Assembly: GCF_029868625.1 (NCBI RefSeq)
Contig: NZ_JARWOJ010000344.1
Span: 1 to 64,000 of the forward strand
DNA: 64,000 nt
From: Nocardia neocaledoniensis
Lineage (GTDB): Bacteria; Actinomycetota; Actinomycetes; Mycobacteriales; Mycobacteriaceae
Direction: 5' to 3'
Numbering within the stretch: position 1 is the stretch's first letter; each line of letters opens with the position of its first letter. Under the pieces are notes generated by a model, which was not told where the DNA came from, searched no databases, and saw only the letters and a program-made list of their open reading frames with translations. The translations under genes and the position numbers were made by a program. Positions 1 through 8,325 of the stretch are shown in pieces.

Positions 1-83
1 ATCCTGGCCTACGCCATCGAACCGATCGCCGAACCGGCGGCCGACGGCACCATAGCCCGCAGCGCCAGAGTGGAACCAGAACC
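1..83 (+). other. Edge fragment, possible 3' part of an unidentified gene
   Basis: The plus-strand frame starting at base 1 is open through the whole fragment with mostly G or C in third positions, so it could be the end of a gene cut by the window edge. The minus strand is also open and ends in a TAG near base 9-11. The fragment runs straight into the homopolymer tract, so neither reading can be completed. No family is recognised. Confidence 0.25.
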
Positions 84-188
84 GGGGGGGGGGCGCCCCC
101 CCCCCCCCCCCCGGCGCCCCCCCCCCCCCCCCCCCCCCCGGCCCTCGCCCCCCCCCCCCGGCCCCGCCCCCCCCCCCCCCCCCCCCCG
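82..188. repeat. Near-pure G/C homopolymer tract
   Basis: About 107 bases contain only G and C apart from a single T at 145: a run of ten G followed by C runs of up to about 27 bases, broken by short GG or G steps. Nothing else in the window resembles it. It lies six bases beyond the stop codon of the thioesterase gene. The likeliest explanation is poor base calling or a badly joined assembly. A real homopolymer tract is possible but less likely. Confidence 0.75.
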
Positions 189-193
189 TTTCC

Positions 194-766
194 CTACCTG
201 CTGACGGTCGGCGGCAACGCCTCGGCCGGCGTCGGCGCGACGATCGCGAGCTGGTCGGTGACGAAGTCGTCCTGGTCGTCCTGCTCGTCGTCGAACTCGG
301 TGTCGTCGGTGTCGGCCTCGGCGGCCGCCCGCTCGAGGTCCTTCTCGACGCGGCGGGTCGTGCCCTGCGCGACCGCGCACAGCACCGGCTCCTCGCCCTC
401 GATCTCGGCGTAGACGTCGCAGTGCGTCACCGCCTGCCTGCGGGTGGCGCCGAGCACGGTGGCGTGGATGCGCAGCCGCTCGCCCTGCGCGGGGCGCAGG
501 TAGGTGATGGTGAAGCCGCCGGTGAGGACGTTGGGCCCGAGGACGGTCCCCGCGGCGAAGGTGAGCGCGTTGTCGGCCGCGTAGGCCAGTACCCCACCGT
601 GGACGAACCCGAACTGCTGGCCGTGTTCGGGCTGGATCTCGATGACCAGGGTCGCCCCGCCCTCACCGAATTCGGTGAGTTCGGTGCCGACGAGGCGCGC
701 GAACGGCTGGGCGGCGAGAACCTGGCGGGCCAGGTCGAGGTCCAGGGTGGTGGCTTCGGTCGGCAT
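194..766 (-). CDS. PaaI-family hotdog-fold thioesterase with acidic C-terminal tail
   Basis: This 190-residue protein has a single hotdog domain over roughly residues 15-140. The PaaI-type motif FVHGGVLAYAADNA around residues 53-66 carries the conserved HGG and the acidic helix residue. The family hydrolyses acyl-CoA thioesters, often aromatic ones; the substrate here is unknown. After the domain comes an unusual tail: a very Asp/Glu-rich stretch near residues 148-170 and a Pro/Ala-rich end, making the protein longer than the usual 130-150 residues. The ATG start puts the domain at the normal distance from the N-terminus. The gene is divergent from the DinB-type polymerase. The stop is close to the suspect G/C tract, but the reading frame itself is intact. 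Confidence 0.85.
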   Translation of the reverse strand: MPTEATTLDLDLARQVLAAQPFARLVGTELTEFGEGGATLVIEIQPEHGQQFGFVHGGVLAYAADNALTFAAGTVLGPNVLTGGFTITYLRPAQGERLRIHATVLGATRRQAVTHCDVYAEIEGEEPVLCAVAQGTTRRVEKDLERAAAEADTDDTEFDDEQDDQDDFVTDQLAIVAPTPAEALPPTVSR

Positions 767-913
767 CGGGTGTTCCGTTCTTCGAGCTCTGTCGTGACAT
801 CGGTTGGCGCGCTACGGATATTGCCATCCGAGGGTTACGCCCAGTCCCCCAGTGCCGACCACCGCCGTCGTGGCAGCCGTGCGTTGTCGCCGCCGTGCGG
901 TAATACTTCAACC

Positions 914-1990
914 GTGCCCCAGTGGCTGCTGCATGTCGATCTCGACCAGTTCCAGGCGGCGGTGGAATTCCGGCGTCGCCCCGAGCTGCGCGGTCGGCCG
1001 GTCATCGTCGGCGGCGAGGGCGACCCCGACCAGCCGCGCAAGGTCGTGACCTGCGCGTCCTATCCGGCCAGGGCCTTCGGCGTGCGGGCCGGGATGCCGT
1101 TGAAGATGGCGGCGCGCAAATGCCCCGACGGTGTGTTCCTGCCCGTCGACATGGCGGCCTACGAACAGGCCTCCGAGGAGATCATGGCGACGCTGGGCCG
1201 GGTGGCGGGCGCGGTGGAGGTGTGGGGCATGGACGAGGCCTTCGTCGCCACCGACGGCGACCCGTGGCGGCTCGCCGCCGAGGTCCGCCGCGCCGTCGTC
1301 GAACTCGGCCTGACCTGCTCGGTCGGCATCGGTGACAACAAGCTCACCGCGAAGCTGGCCACCGGCTTCGCCAAGTCGACCGGGAAGACCTCCGCCGAAC
1401 CCGAGCACGATCCGGGCGCGGCGGCCGGCATCTTCGAGCTCACGGCGGCGAACTGGGCCGAGCTGATGGGCCACCGGCCCACCGACGCGCTCTGGGGCGT
1501 CGGCGCCCGCATCGCCAAGCGCATGGCCGAGCTCGGGATCACCACCGTCGCCGAGCTGATGGCCGCCGACCGGCAACGCCTCGCCGCCGAGTTCGGTCCG
1601 AACACGGGCCCTTATCTGTGGGTGCTCGGCCACGGCAAGGGCGACACCGAGCTCACGACGGTGCCACGAATCCCGGTGGGCCGCAGCAAGTCCGAGACCT
1701 TTCCGCACGATCTCACCGACCCCGCCGAGATCCGCCGCGAGGTCGCCCGGATAGCCACCGAGGTCGCCGAGGAGATGCGCGAGCACCATCGGATCAGCAC
1801 CAGGGTGTCGGTGACGGTCCGCACCAAGACCTTCTACACCCGCAGCAAACAGAAGAAGCTCCCCGAGCCGACAGACGACATCGCCACCATCGTCGAGACC
1901 GCGTCGGCCATCATCGACCGCTTCGATCTCGACCGCCCCGTCCGTCTGCTGGGCGTCCGCCTCGAACTGCTCCCCCTCGACCCCGATTGA
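914..1990 (+). CDS. dinP: Y-family DNA polymerase, DinB2/DinP type (Pol IV)
   Basis: This 358-residue translesion polymerase resembles mycobacterial DinB2/DinP. The GTG at 914 was chosen because HVDLDQF then sits at residues 7-13, as in that subgroup; the open frame upstream to 422 has no family signal. Catalytic acids are visible as Asp9 and Asp107-Glu108 (WGMDEAF). The helix-hairpin-helix region follows near residues 185-215 (LWGVGARIAKRMAELGI) and the little-finger domain fills the C-terminus. No C-terminal beta-clamp motif is seen, as known for DinB2. Residue 14, the sugar-discriminating steric-gate position, is Gln. It is Phe in E. coli Pol IV and Leu in M. smegmatis DinB2. No SOS-type LexA box was seen upstream. 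Product class is secure; the paralogue name is inferred. Confidence 0.88.
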   Translation: MPQWLLHVDLDQFQAAVEFRRRPELRGRPVIVGGEGDPDQPRKVVTCASYPARAFGVRAGMPLKMAARKCPDGVFLPVDMAAYEQASEEIMATLGRVAGAVEVWGMDEAFVATDGDPWRLAAEVRRAVVELGLTCSVGIGDNKLTAKLATGFAKSTGKTSAEPEHDPGAAAGIFELTAANWAELMGHRPTDALWGVGARIAKRMAELGITTVAELMAADRQRLAAEFGPNTGPYLWVLGHGKGDTELTTVPRIPVGRSKSETFPHDLTDPAEIRREVARIATEVAEEMREHHRISTRVSVTVRTKTFYTRSKQKKLPEPTDDIATIVETASAIIDRFDLDRPVRLLGVRLELLPLDPD

Positions 1991-2026
1991 TCGCTTGTCC
2001 AGCACGGAAGGGGGTGGGTGGCTCGT

Positions 2027-3034
2027 ATGCTCGGGGTCATGGATTACTCCGCGATGGTGGCCCGTGAATCCGATGGTGGGATCGTGCTCGCCCGTGAACA
2101 GGTCGGGGAGGATTTCCTCGGCGCGGGCGAGGTGACGATCAAGGTCCATTACTCGAGTGCCAACTACAAGGATCTGCTCGCGATCACCCCGCGCGGCGGC
2201 GTGGTGCGCGAATACCCGATCGTGCCCGGCATCGACCTCACCGGCGAGGTCGTCGCGTCGGAGTCCGAGGACTTCGCGCCCGGCGACCAGGTGGTGGCGC
2301 ACGGCTACGAACTCGGCGTCTCGCGCAACGGCGGCTTCGCCGAGTACGCCAGGGTGCCCGCCGAATGGGTCGTGCGCCTCGACGGTCTCGACACGCGCGA
2401 CGCGGCGACCATCGGCACCGCGGGTTTCACCGCCGCGCTGAGCGTGCGGGCCCTGCTCGACAACGGCCTGACCCCCGACGACGGCGCGGTGCTCGTCACC
2501 GGCGCGACGGGCGGCGTCGGCACCATCGCGATCGACATCCTCTCCGGTCTCGGCTTCGAGGTCATCGCCTCCACCGGCAAGACCGACGCGGGTGAACTGC
2601 TCGCCGAGATCGGCGCCAACGAGGTCATCGGCCGGCTCCCGCTCGACCCCGACGCCAAGCCGCGCCCGCTGAACAAGGCGGTCTGGGCCTCGGCCGTGGA
2701 CAGCGTCGGCGGCGCCTCCCTCGCGCACGTCCTGAGCTCCATCGGCTACGGCGGCGCCGTCGCGGCCAGCGGCCTCACCGGTGGCGCCGAGCTTCCCGCC
2801 ACCGTGCTCCCGTTCATCCTGCGTGGCGTGAGCCTGCTCGGCATCGATTCGGTGTTCCTGCCGATCGAGAAGCGCCGCGCCCTGTGGTCGTCGCTCGGGA
2901 AAGAGCTTCGGCCCCAGCATCTCTCGACGATCGAGTCCTTCGCGCCGATCACCGAGGTCGAGCGGGTGCTGCGCTCGATCAAGGACGGCACCCACTCGGG
3001 TCGCACCGTGATCGGCGTCGCCGGCGAGTTCTGA
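2027..3034 (+). CDS. YhdH/AcuI-type zinc-independent quinone oxidoreductase (MDR family)
   Basis: The protein of about 335 residues is a medium-chain dehydrogenase/reductase of the YhdH/YhfP group, whose best known activity is NADPH-dependent acrylyl-CoA reduction. The GroES-like N-terminal domain contains SSANYKDLLAITPRGG and the group's IVPGIDLTGEV. The Rossmann NADP-binding motif follows as VTGATGGVGTIAIDIL near residues 157-172. No structural or catalytic zinc cysteines are present. A G-rich ribosome-binding region lies at 2006-2021. ATG at 2027 is chosen; GTG 2018 and ATG 2039 are alternatives, and the last aligns best with the YhdH N-terminus. The gene stands alone, downstream of the polymerase gene. 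Confidence 0.85.
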   Translation: MLGVMDYSAMVARESDGGIVLAREQVGEDFLGAGEVTIKVHYSSANYKDLLAITPRGGVVREYPIVPGIDLTGEVVASESEDFAPGDQVVAHGYELGVSRNGGFAEYARVPAEWVVRLDGLDTRDAATIGTAGFTAALSVRALLDNGLTPDDGAVLVTGATGGVGTIAIDILSGLGFEVIASTGKTDAGELLAEIGANEVIGRLPLDPDAKPRPLNKAVWASAVDSVGGASLAHVLSSIGYGGAVAASGLTGGAELPATVLPFILRGVSLLGIDSVFLPIEKRRALWSSLGKELRPQHLSTIESFAPITEVERVLRSIKDGTHSGRTVIGVAGEF

Positions 3035-3049
3035 TCGAAATGGGCAGGC

Positions 3050-4540
3050 CTACTTCGCCGGAAACGACGCGGGAAACAGCTCGTCGGTAGGTCTGCGTAG
3101 GTAATCGCGTTCGGAGTAGGCCGCGCGCATCCGGTCGAACAGCGCCTGCGCGCGGCGGGTCATCGCGGGCAGGTCGACGCCGGGAATCACCCCGTCCCGC
3201 ACGGTGATTCGCCCGGCGACCATGACGAAGTCCGTCGCGCGGCCGGTGCTGTTCATGCACAGGGTGCGGATCGGGTCGTCGAGCACGCCGTCGCGGTGGT
3301 CGTCGAGGCGGAAGGCGACCAGGTCCGCGGTCGCCCCGGCCGTGAGTCTGCCCAGGTCGGGGCGACGTAGCGCGTCCGCGCCGCCGAGAGTGGCGGCCGT
3401 CAGGTAGTCGGCGTAGGTGGCACCGTCGAGGCGGTGGGCGAGCACCTTGGCGATGGTGACGCCGATGTCTATGCCGCGCACCAGATCCGGCGGGAACGAA
3501 TCGGTGCCGAGCGCGATCCGCACACCTGCCGCGCGGTAGCGAGCGAAGGTGTCCAGCGCGGCGGCATGCCGGGCCGAGGTGAGCGGGCAGTGCACGATCG
3601 CCGCCCCCGAGGCGGCCAGTGTGCCGAGGTCGACCTCGGTGTCGGCGTCGACCCGCGGGTGCGTGTCGAGGTAGATGGCGTGCGGAATCAGGAGGTCGGG
3701 GCCGAGCAGGCCGGTTCGCGCCAGCACTTCGAGCGGTGGGGCGCCGAAGCGTTCCAGGATGAACCGGCGCTCGAGCAGCCCTTGGAGCGCGTGCAGCCGG
3801 ACGAGCACGCCGGTCTTCGCGGCGAGCTCGGCGGTGCGCCGCATCAGCTCCTCGGAAAGCGTCTCGATCCGGCAGGGCAGCAGGGCGCCGTGCACGAGAT
3901 CGGATTCCTGCTCGGCGGCCCAGTCGAGAAACCTCGCCGCGTCGTCGAAACCGGCGCGGCCCAATTCCTCGTTCCAGTAGACGGATCGCGTGCCGTCGGC
4001 GTCGACCACGTTCACGCCGGACCGATACGCGGGCCCGAGATACACCCGCAGCCCGAGGCGCCGCGCCACCTCGGCCATCGCGACGGCATCGTCGAAGGTC
4101 TCGGCCCAGTCGCTGTGCGCCTCCGACGCGATCGGCATCGCCGTCGTCACTCCGTGCAGCAGCAACTGCACGAAGCTGTACTCGCGGATGAACGCCCGCT
4201 CCTCGGCGTCGAAGACCGCCCGCCGCCGATGCGTGGCATAGTCACGCGACCACTGCAGTCCCAGGCCCAACTCGCGCGACTGCCACGAATCCAGGATCGT
4301 GTGGTCGATGTCGGCGAGCGCATCGAGGTCGATGAGCCCGGGCAGCAACAGGACGTTCCCGAGGTCGAGCACCTCGTCGACGGTTTCCGCGCCCCGTGGC
4401 CCGACGGCGACGATTCGCGAACCCGCCACCACCACTTCGGCATCGGTGAGCAGCACATGCGCCGCCGCCCGCCCCGGGTCCGAATCCGCCCCCGCGTCGT
4501 ACGCCAGCACGTGCCGTGCGCGAATACCGCGTCGCACCAT
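3050..4540 (-). CDS. Amidohydrolase-superfamily protein lacking the canonical HxH motif
   Basis: This 496-residue protein is the last gene of the importer operon. It has the composite beta-sandwich and TIM-barrel layout of the TRZ/ATZ-type amidohydrolases. At the end of strand beta1, where the family has P-G-x-x-D/N-x-H-x-H, it reads PGLIDLDALADIDH (residues 67-80), so the two metal-binding histidines are replaced by Asp71 and Asp73. The later ligands look present: VRLHALQG for strand 5, LIPHAIYLD for strand 6 and ALGTDSFPPD for the strand 8 aspartate. It therefore may bind metal differently or belong to a diverged subgroup. Its ATG shares one base with the stop of the upstream amidohydrolase (TGATG), so the two are translationally coupled. 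The substrate is unknown; chlorohydrolase-like or deaminase-like activity is possible. Confidence 0.8.
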   Translation of the reverse strand: MVRRGIRARHVLAYDAGADSDPGRAAAHVLLTDAEVVVAGSRIVAVGPRGAETVDEVLDLGNVLLLPGLIDLDALADIDHTILDSWQSRELGLGLQWSRDYATHRRRAVFDAEERAFIREYSFVQLLLHGVTTAMPIASEAHSDWAETFDDAVAMAEVARRLGLRVYLGPAYRSGVNVVDADGTRSVYWNEELGRAGFDDAARFLDWAAEQESDLVHGALLPCRIETLSEELMRRTAELAAKTGVLVRLHALQGLLERRFILERFGAPPLEVLARTGLLGPDLLIPHAIYLDTHPRVDADTEVDLGTLAASGAAIVHCPLTSARHAAALDTFARYRAAGVRIALGTDSFPPDLVRGIDIGVTIAKVLAHRLDGATYADYLTAATLGGADALRRPDLGRLTAGATADLVAFRLDDHRDGVLDDPIRTLCMNSTGRATDFVMVAGRITVRDGVIPGVDLPAMTRRAQALFDRMRAAYSERDYLRRPTDELFPASFPAK

Positions 4541-5793
4541 CAGTTCCCTTCCCTGCCGAAACGTCCCGGAATCTCGAAGCCCTCGATCGCGGTGTCGACG
4601 GAAACCACGGCGCCCCGGTGGATGACGGTGCGCGCGGCCGGCCGGTCCATCACGGCGGCGGCCGGGCTCACCGCGTCGACGAGGAAGAACTCCGCCGGAT
4701 CACCGATGGCGAAGCCGGGATGCGGATCGGCCGGATCGAGCGGGCGCAGGCTCCGGTCGAGCACGCTCGCCCCGCCCCAGGTGGCCACGGCCAGCGCGTG
4801 TTCCACGTGCTGATCCGAGCCGTATCCGTTGACGAACGCGAGTTGCCATGCGCGGTCGAGCATGTCGCCGTTGCCGTACGGCGACCAGTAGTCCCGTTGA
4901 CCGTCCATTCCGACACCGACCCGTACGCCCGCGGCCGCCAGGTCGAGCAGCGGCAACGCCCAGCCCTGTGCGCCCGCCGCGTGCGTCAGCGCGATGTCGT
5001 ATTCCGCGAGTCGTTCGATGGCCGTCGGCACCCCGGGCAGGCCACTGGCCAGACACCGCGCGTGCGAGATCGTGACCCGCCCGGCCATCCCGAGAGCCCG
5101 GACCCGTTCCACGATCAGCGACAACGTGAACAGCCCCAGCTCACCCGCCTCGTGCAGGTGGATGTCGACGCCTGCCTGATGCTTCTCGGCCAGGCCGAAG
5201 ACCGCGTCGAGGTGCCGGACCGGATCGCGGTCGAGTTCGCACGGATCCATTCCGCCGACCAGATCGGCCCCGGCCGCGAGCGCCGCGTCCATGAGGTCGA
5301 CGACACCGGGCTCGAGCAGGATGCCGACCTGGGGGAACGCCACGATCTCCACATCGCAGACGTCGGCGTAGCGCGCACGTGCGGCGAGTTCGCCTTCGAG
5401 CTTGGCCAATCCGGTATCGGCGTCGACCTGCGCGTGGCTGCGAATCCTGGTGGCGCCGTTGGCCACCGCGACGGCGAGCGTGAACGACGCGCGTTCGGTC
5501 ACCGAGCGTTCGGCGCTTCGCCAGTGTTCCCGGTCGTTCATGATCCGGCCCCACCGACCCGGCTCCCCCGTCTGCGCCCGGAACGGCAGCCCGAGCCGAC
5601 TGGAATCCAGGTGCAGGTGCACGTCGGACAGGGCGGGCAGGATGAGCCTGCCCGCGCCGTCGACCCGCGTCGCCGCCGTCGTCACAGCGACGCCGGTGGC
5701 GCCCACCGCGGCGACCGCCCCGTCCTCGATGAGCACGTCCACCGGATCGGCGCCCCATGGCCGCACAGCGGTGATCAGCAGCGAATCACCCAT
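4540..5793 (-). CDS. Cytosine deaminase-like amidohydrolase
   Basis: This 417-residue metal-dependent hydrolase belongs to the cytosine deaminase branch. All expected motifs are visible: LSDVHLHLD (HxH near residue 58), DIHLHEAG for the strand 5 histidine, TISHARCL for strand 6, and VGMDGQRDYW for the strand 8 aspartate, matching the family's G-x-D-N-x-R-D-x-W pattern. Such enzymes deaminate or hydrolyse cyclic amides and pyrimidine- or triazine-like rings. A ribosome-binding site (GGAAAGGA) lies inside the end of the upstream solute-binding protein gene, four bases upstream. Its position directly after an ABC importer suggests it acts on the imported compound. The exact substrate cannot be read from the sequence. 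Confidence 0.85.
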   Translation of the reverse strand: MGDSLLITAVRPWGADPVDVLIEDGAVAAVGATGVAVTTAATRVDGAGRLILPALSDVHLHLDSSRLGLPFRAQTGEPGRWGRIMNDREHWRSAERSVTERASFTLAVAVANGATRIRSHAQVDADTGLAKLEGELAARARYADVCDVEIVAFPQVGILLEPGVVDLMDAALAAGADLVGGMDPCELDRDPVRHLDAVFGLAEKHQAGVDIHLHEAGELGLFTLSLIVERVRALGMAGRVTISHARCLASGLPGVPTAIERLAEYDIALTHAAGAQGWALPLLDLAAAGVRVGVGMDGQRDYWSPYGNGDMLDRAWQLAFVNGYGSDQHVEHALAVATWGGASVLDRSLRPLDPADPHPGFAIGDPAEFFLVDAVSPAAAVMDRPAARTVIHRGAVVSVDTAIEGFEIPGRFGREGN

Positions 5794-5797
5794 GGAT

Positions 5798-7327
5798 TCA
5801 GTCCTTTCCGAAGGCCGCCGCGTCGACGGTGATCATTCCGTCCGCTCGGGGCTTCCAGCGCAGCGCCGGATCGACGGCGTAGCTCGCGTCGGGGGTGTAG
5901 AGGCCGATCAGCAGCGCCTTGGCGTCGTTGAGGGTGAACAGCTCGCGATACACGTCGATCCTGGCCTGCCCGGCGACGGTCCTGGTCTCGGCGACCAGCG
6001 CCTGAGTCTCCGGCAGCATGGCGTAGTCGTTCCACTGTCCGCCGAACATCGAGGCGATCGGCGCGTCACCGTCCATGGTCGACGGCGCGTAGGTGTTGAG
6101 GTAGATGCCGGTGGCGGACTTCTTGGTGTAGATCATCTGCGAGAGGCTGTTCTGATCGGTGCCCTGCAGGGTGATGGTGATGCCGACCTCGGCCAGGTTG
6201 GCCTGGATCGACTGGGCGATCTCCGAACTCAGCGGGATGCGCCCGTTCGTCGCGTACTGGAACGGGATCGGCGCCCCGCGGTAGCCCGCGGCGGCCAGCA
6301 GTTGCTTCGCCTTCGTGGTATCACGCACCGGCGCGGGGTATTTCGGGTCGAACCCGCCGACGTTCTGGGCGACCAGCTGATTGCTGACCGTCGCGCGGCC
6401 GGCCAGCAGGGTCCGCACGATGCCTTCGCGATCGATCGAGAGCGCGATCGCCTCGCGCACCCGCTGATCGGCCAGCGGACCCGCGGCGGCGTTCATGCCG
6501 AGAAAGGTGACACCGTTGGAGACCCTGGACTCGATGCGCAGTCCCTTGGATCCCTCGACGGCCGCGACCTGATTCGGGGCGACGAGCGCGATGTCGAGGC
6601 TGCCCGACTGGACGCCGTTGAGCCGGGCGTCCGCGTCGGCCACCGTCTTGAAGGTGACCGCCTCGACCGAGGCCTCCTCGGCCCAATAGTCCGGATTGCG
6701 CTTGACGGCGTATTCGACGCCGCGCGTGTAATGGTCGAAGACGAACGGCCCGGACCCGACGGGCGCGGCGGCGAACCCCGCCGAACCGAGCGCGGTGTAC
6801 ACCGATTCCGGCACGATCGAGACGCCGGTGGTGATGGTCGGCCACGCGGAGAACGGGGCGTTGAGGCTGAACACCACGGTGTTGCCGGGCCCGACGGCGG
6901 CGGAGTCGAACATCTCCATGTACGTGGCCGGATCGCCGGTCGGCGTGGCCTTGATCTTGTTGTAGGTGAAGGCGACGTCGGCGGGCTTCAGTGGGTCGCC
7001 GTTGTGGAACTTCACGTCGTCGCGGATCGTGAACGTCCACCGGGTGAAGTCGGCGTTGTGCTCCCACTTCGTCGCCAGTTTCGGTTCGATCACCCCTTCG
7101 CTGTCGAAGCGGGCGAGCTGGTCGAAGATCGCGAAGTAGTAGTTGTAGCCGGCCAGCGAGCCGTCGCTGATCGGGTCGGGCACGTCGGTCGGTTCGGTGA
7201 CCGCGCCGACAACGAGGGTCGACTGGGCGGCGGTATCGGAGCCCGCCGGCGCACAGGCGCTCAGGGTGAGAGTGGCGAAAGCGACGGCGGCGAGTCCTGT
7301 CGCGAGGCCGCGGGTGATCGGTTTCAT
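5798..7327 (-). CDS. ABC transporter solute-binding lipoprotein, oligopeptide/nickel family 5
   Basis: This 509-residue extracytoplasmic binding protein has a lipoprotein signal peptide with the lipobox LSAC (Cys25). The mature part shows family 5 features: an early EPTDVPDPISDG stretch, the FTRWTFTIRDDVKFHNGDP motif, and GSGPFVFDHYTRG followed by VKRNPDYW. The start is fixed by GAAAGGAA seven bases before the ATG, which overlaps the stop of the upstream ATPase gene by ATGA. The open frame runs further upstream but only through the ATPase gene. It delivers substrate to the permeases encoded upstream. Ligands of this family include peptides, nickel, opines and heterocycles, so the ligand is unknown. 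Confidence 0.9.
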   Translation of the reverse strand: MKPITRGLATGLAAVAFATLTLSACAPAGSDTAAQSTLVVGAVTEPTDVPDPISDGSLAGYNYYFAIFDQLARFDSEGVIEPKLATKWEHNADFTRWTFTIRDDVKFHNGDPLKPADVAFTYNKIKATPTGDPATYMEMFDSAAVGPGNTVVFSLNAPFSAWPTITTGVSIVPESVYTALGSAGFAAAPVGSGPFVFDHYTRGVEYAVKRNPDYWAEEASVEAVTFKTVADADARLNGVQSGSLDIALVAPNQVAAVEGSKGLRIESRVSNGVTFLGMNAAAGPLADQRVREAIALSIDREGIVRTLLAGRATVSNQLVAQNVGGFDPKYPAPVRDTTKAKQLLAAAGYRGAPIPFQYATNGRIPLSSEIAQSIQANLAEVGITITLQGTDQNSLSQMIYTKKSATGIYLNTYAPSTMDGDAPIASMFGGQWNDYAMLPETQALVAETRTVAGQARIDVYRELFTLNDAKALLIGLYTPDASYAVDPALRWKPRADGMITVDAAAFGKD

Positions 7328-8325
7328 CGGTTTCCTTTCGGCGGGCCCGCGAGCGGACGCAGGCAGGCCACGACATGGTCGGTGCGACCCTGTGGTTCGA
7401 GTTCCGGTGCGCGCGTAGCGCATTCGGCGGTAGCGAGGGGACATCTGGTTCGGAAGGTGCAGCCGCTCGGCGGATTCGTGGCATCGGGGAGCTCGCCGCG
7501 CACCAGCGCCGAAGTGTCGCGGCGGCGTCGATGTGGGTCCGGTATCGGGGCCGAGGCGATCAGGGCCCGGGTGTACGGATGGCCCGGGCTGGTGAACACG
7601 TCTTCGGTCGCGCCGATCTCGACCAGCTTTCCCAGGTGCATCACCGCGATCCGGTCCGACAGGTGGCGCACCACCGACAGATCGTGGGCGATGAACAGAT
7701 ACGACAGCCCCAGGTCCTCCTGCAGGTCCTGCAGCAGATTGATGACCTGGGCCTGCACCGAGGCGTCCAGCGCCGAGACCGGCTCGTCGAGCACGAGCAC
7801 CTCCGGTCGCGGCGCGAGTGCCCTGGCGATGCCGAGTCGTTGGCGCTGGCCACCGGAGAACTCGGCGGGCTTGCGCGGCAACGCGTCCCGGCCCAGCCCC
7901 ACCTGCTCGAGCAACTCCACCACGCGCTCCGGCCGGTACCCGCCCGCGATGCGCAGTGGTTCGGCGACGATGTCGTGCGCGGTCATCCGCGGGTCGAGTG
8001 AGGAATACGGGTCCTGGAAGACCAGCTGGACCCGGTTGCGCAGGGCACGCCGGGCCGGTGGACGCAGGGTGGCCAGGTCGTGGCCGAGGATCCGCACCGA
8101 GCCCGCGCTCGGCTCGTTGATCCCGAAGAGGGTGCGGACCAGCGTCGACTTGCCGCCACCTGACTCGCCGACCAGACCGAACGTCTCGCCCCGGCGGACC
8201 GCGAAACTCACACCGTCGAGGGCACGGAGCCTGCGAGTGCCGAGGAGTCCCCGCCTGCTGGTGAAGCTCACCTCCAGCCCGTCGACCCGGATGACGTCCT
8301 CCACCGGCCCATCGATCGTCGTCAT
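7324..8325 (-). CDS. Oligopeptide-class ABC importer ATPase (OppF/DppF-like)
   Basis: This 333-residue ATPase has Walker A GESGGGKST at residues 53-61, the signature FSGGQ at 156-160, Walker B VLVLDE at 176-181 and the switch histidine in FIAHDLS. The C-terminal extension has the Opp/Dpp-type cysteine cluster (GCTFRTRCPLA then ECA, and a later VACL), which in related ATPases can hold an iron-sulfur cluster. The start at 8325 overlaps the OppD-like gene by ATGA and its stop overlaps the binding-protein start by ATGA. It would form the ATPase heterodimer with the next gene. Confidence 0.92.
   Translation of the reverse strand: MTTIDGPVEDVIRVDGLEVSFTSRRGLLGTRRLRALDGVSFAVRRGETFGLVGESGGGKSTLVRTLFGINEPSAGSVRILGHDLATLRPPARRALRNRVQLVFQDPYSSLDPRMTAHDIVAEPLRIAGGYRPERVVELLEQVGLGRDALPRKPAEFSGGQRQRLGIARALAPRPEVLVLDEPVSALDASVQAQVINLLQDLQEDLGLSYLFIAHDLSVVRHLSDRIAVMHLGKLVEIGATEDVFTSPGHPYTRALIASAPIPDPHRRRRDTSALVRGELPDATNPPSGCTFRTRCPLATAECATRAPELEPQGRTDHVVACLRPLAGPPKGNR

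Noticed and set aside
9..380. Open frame reading through the G/C tract
   Set aside because: It consists of Gly/Arg runs produced by the homopolymer and lies out of frame over the thioesterase gene.
422..913. N-terminal extension of the DinB frame
   Set aside because: The frame is open because it lies opposite the thioesterase gene. The family N-terminus fits GTG 914.
767..913. LexA/SOS box before the DinB gene
   Set aside because: No palindrome of the GAAC-n4-GTTC type is present in the upstream region.
908..2995. Long minus-strand open frame (695 codons) across the DinB and YhdH genes
   Set aside because: It is antisense to two clear genes. Its composition is the Arg/Gly/Ala/Asp-rich type produced by the complementary strand of high-GC genes, with no motif.
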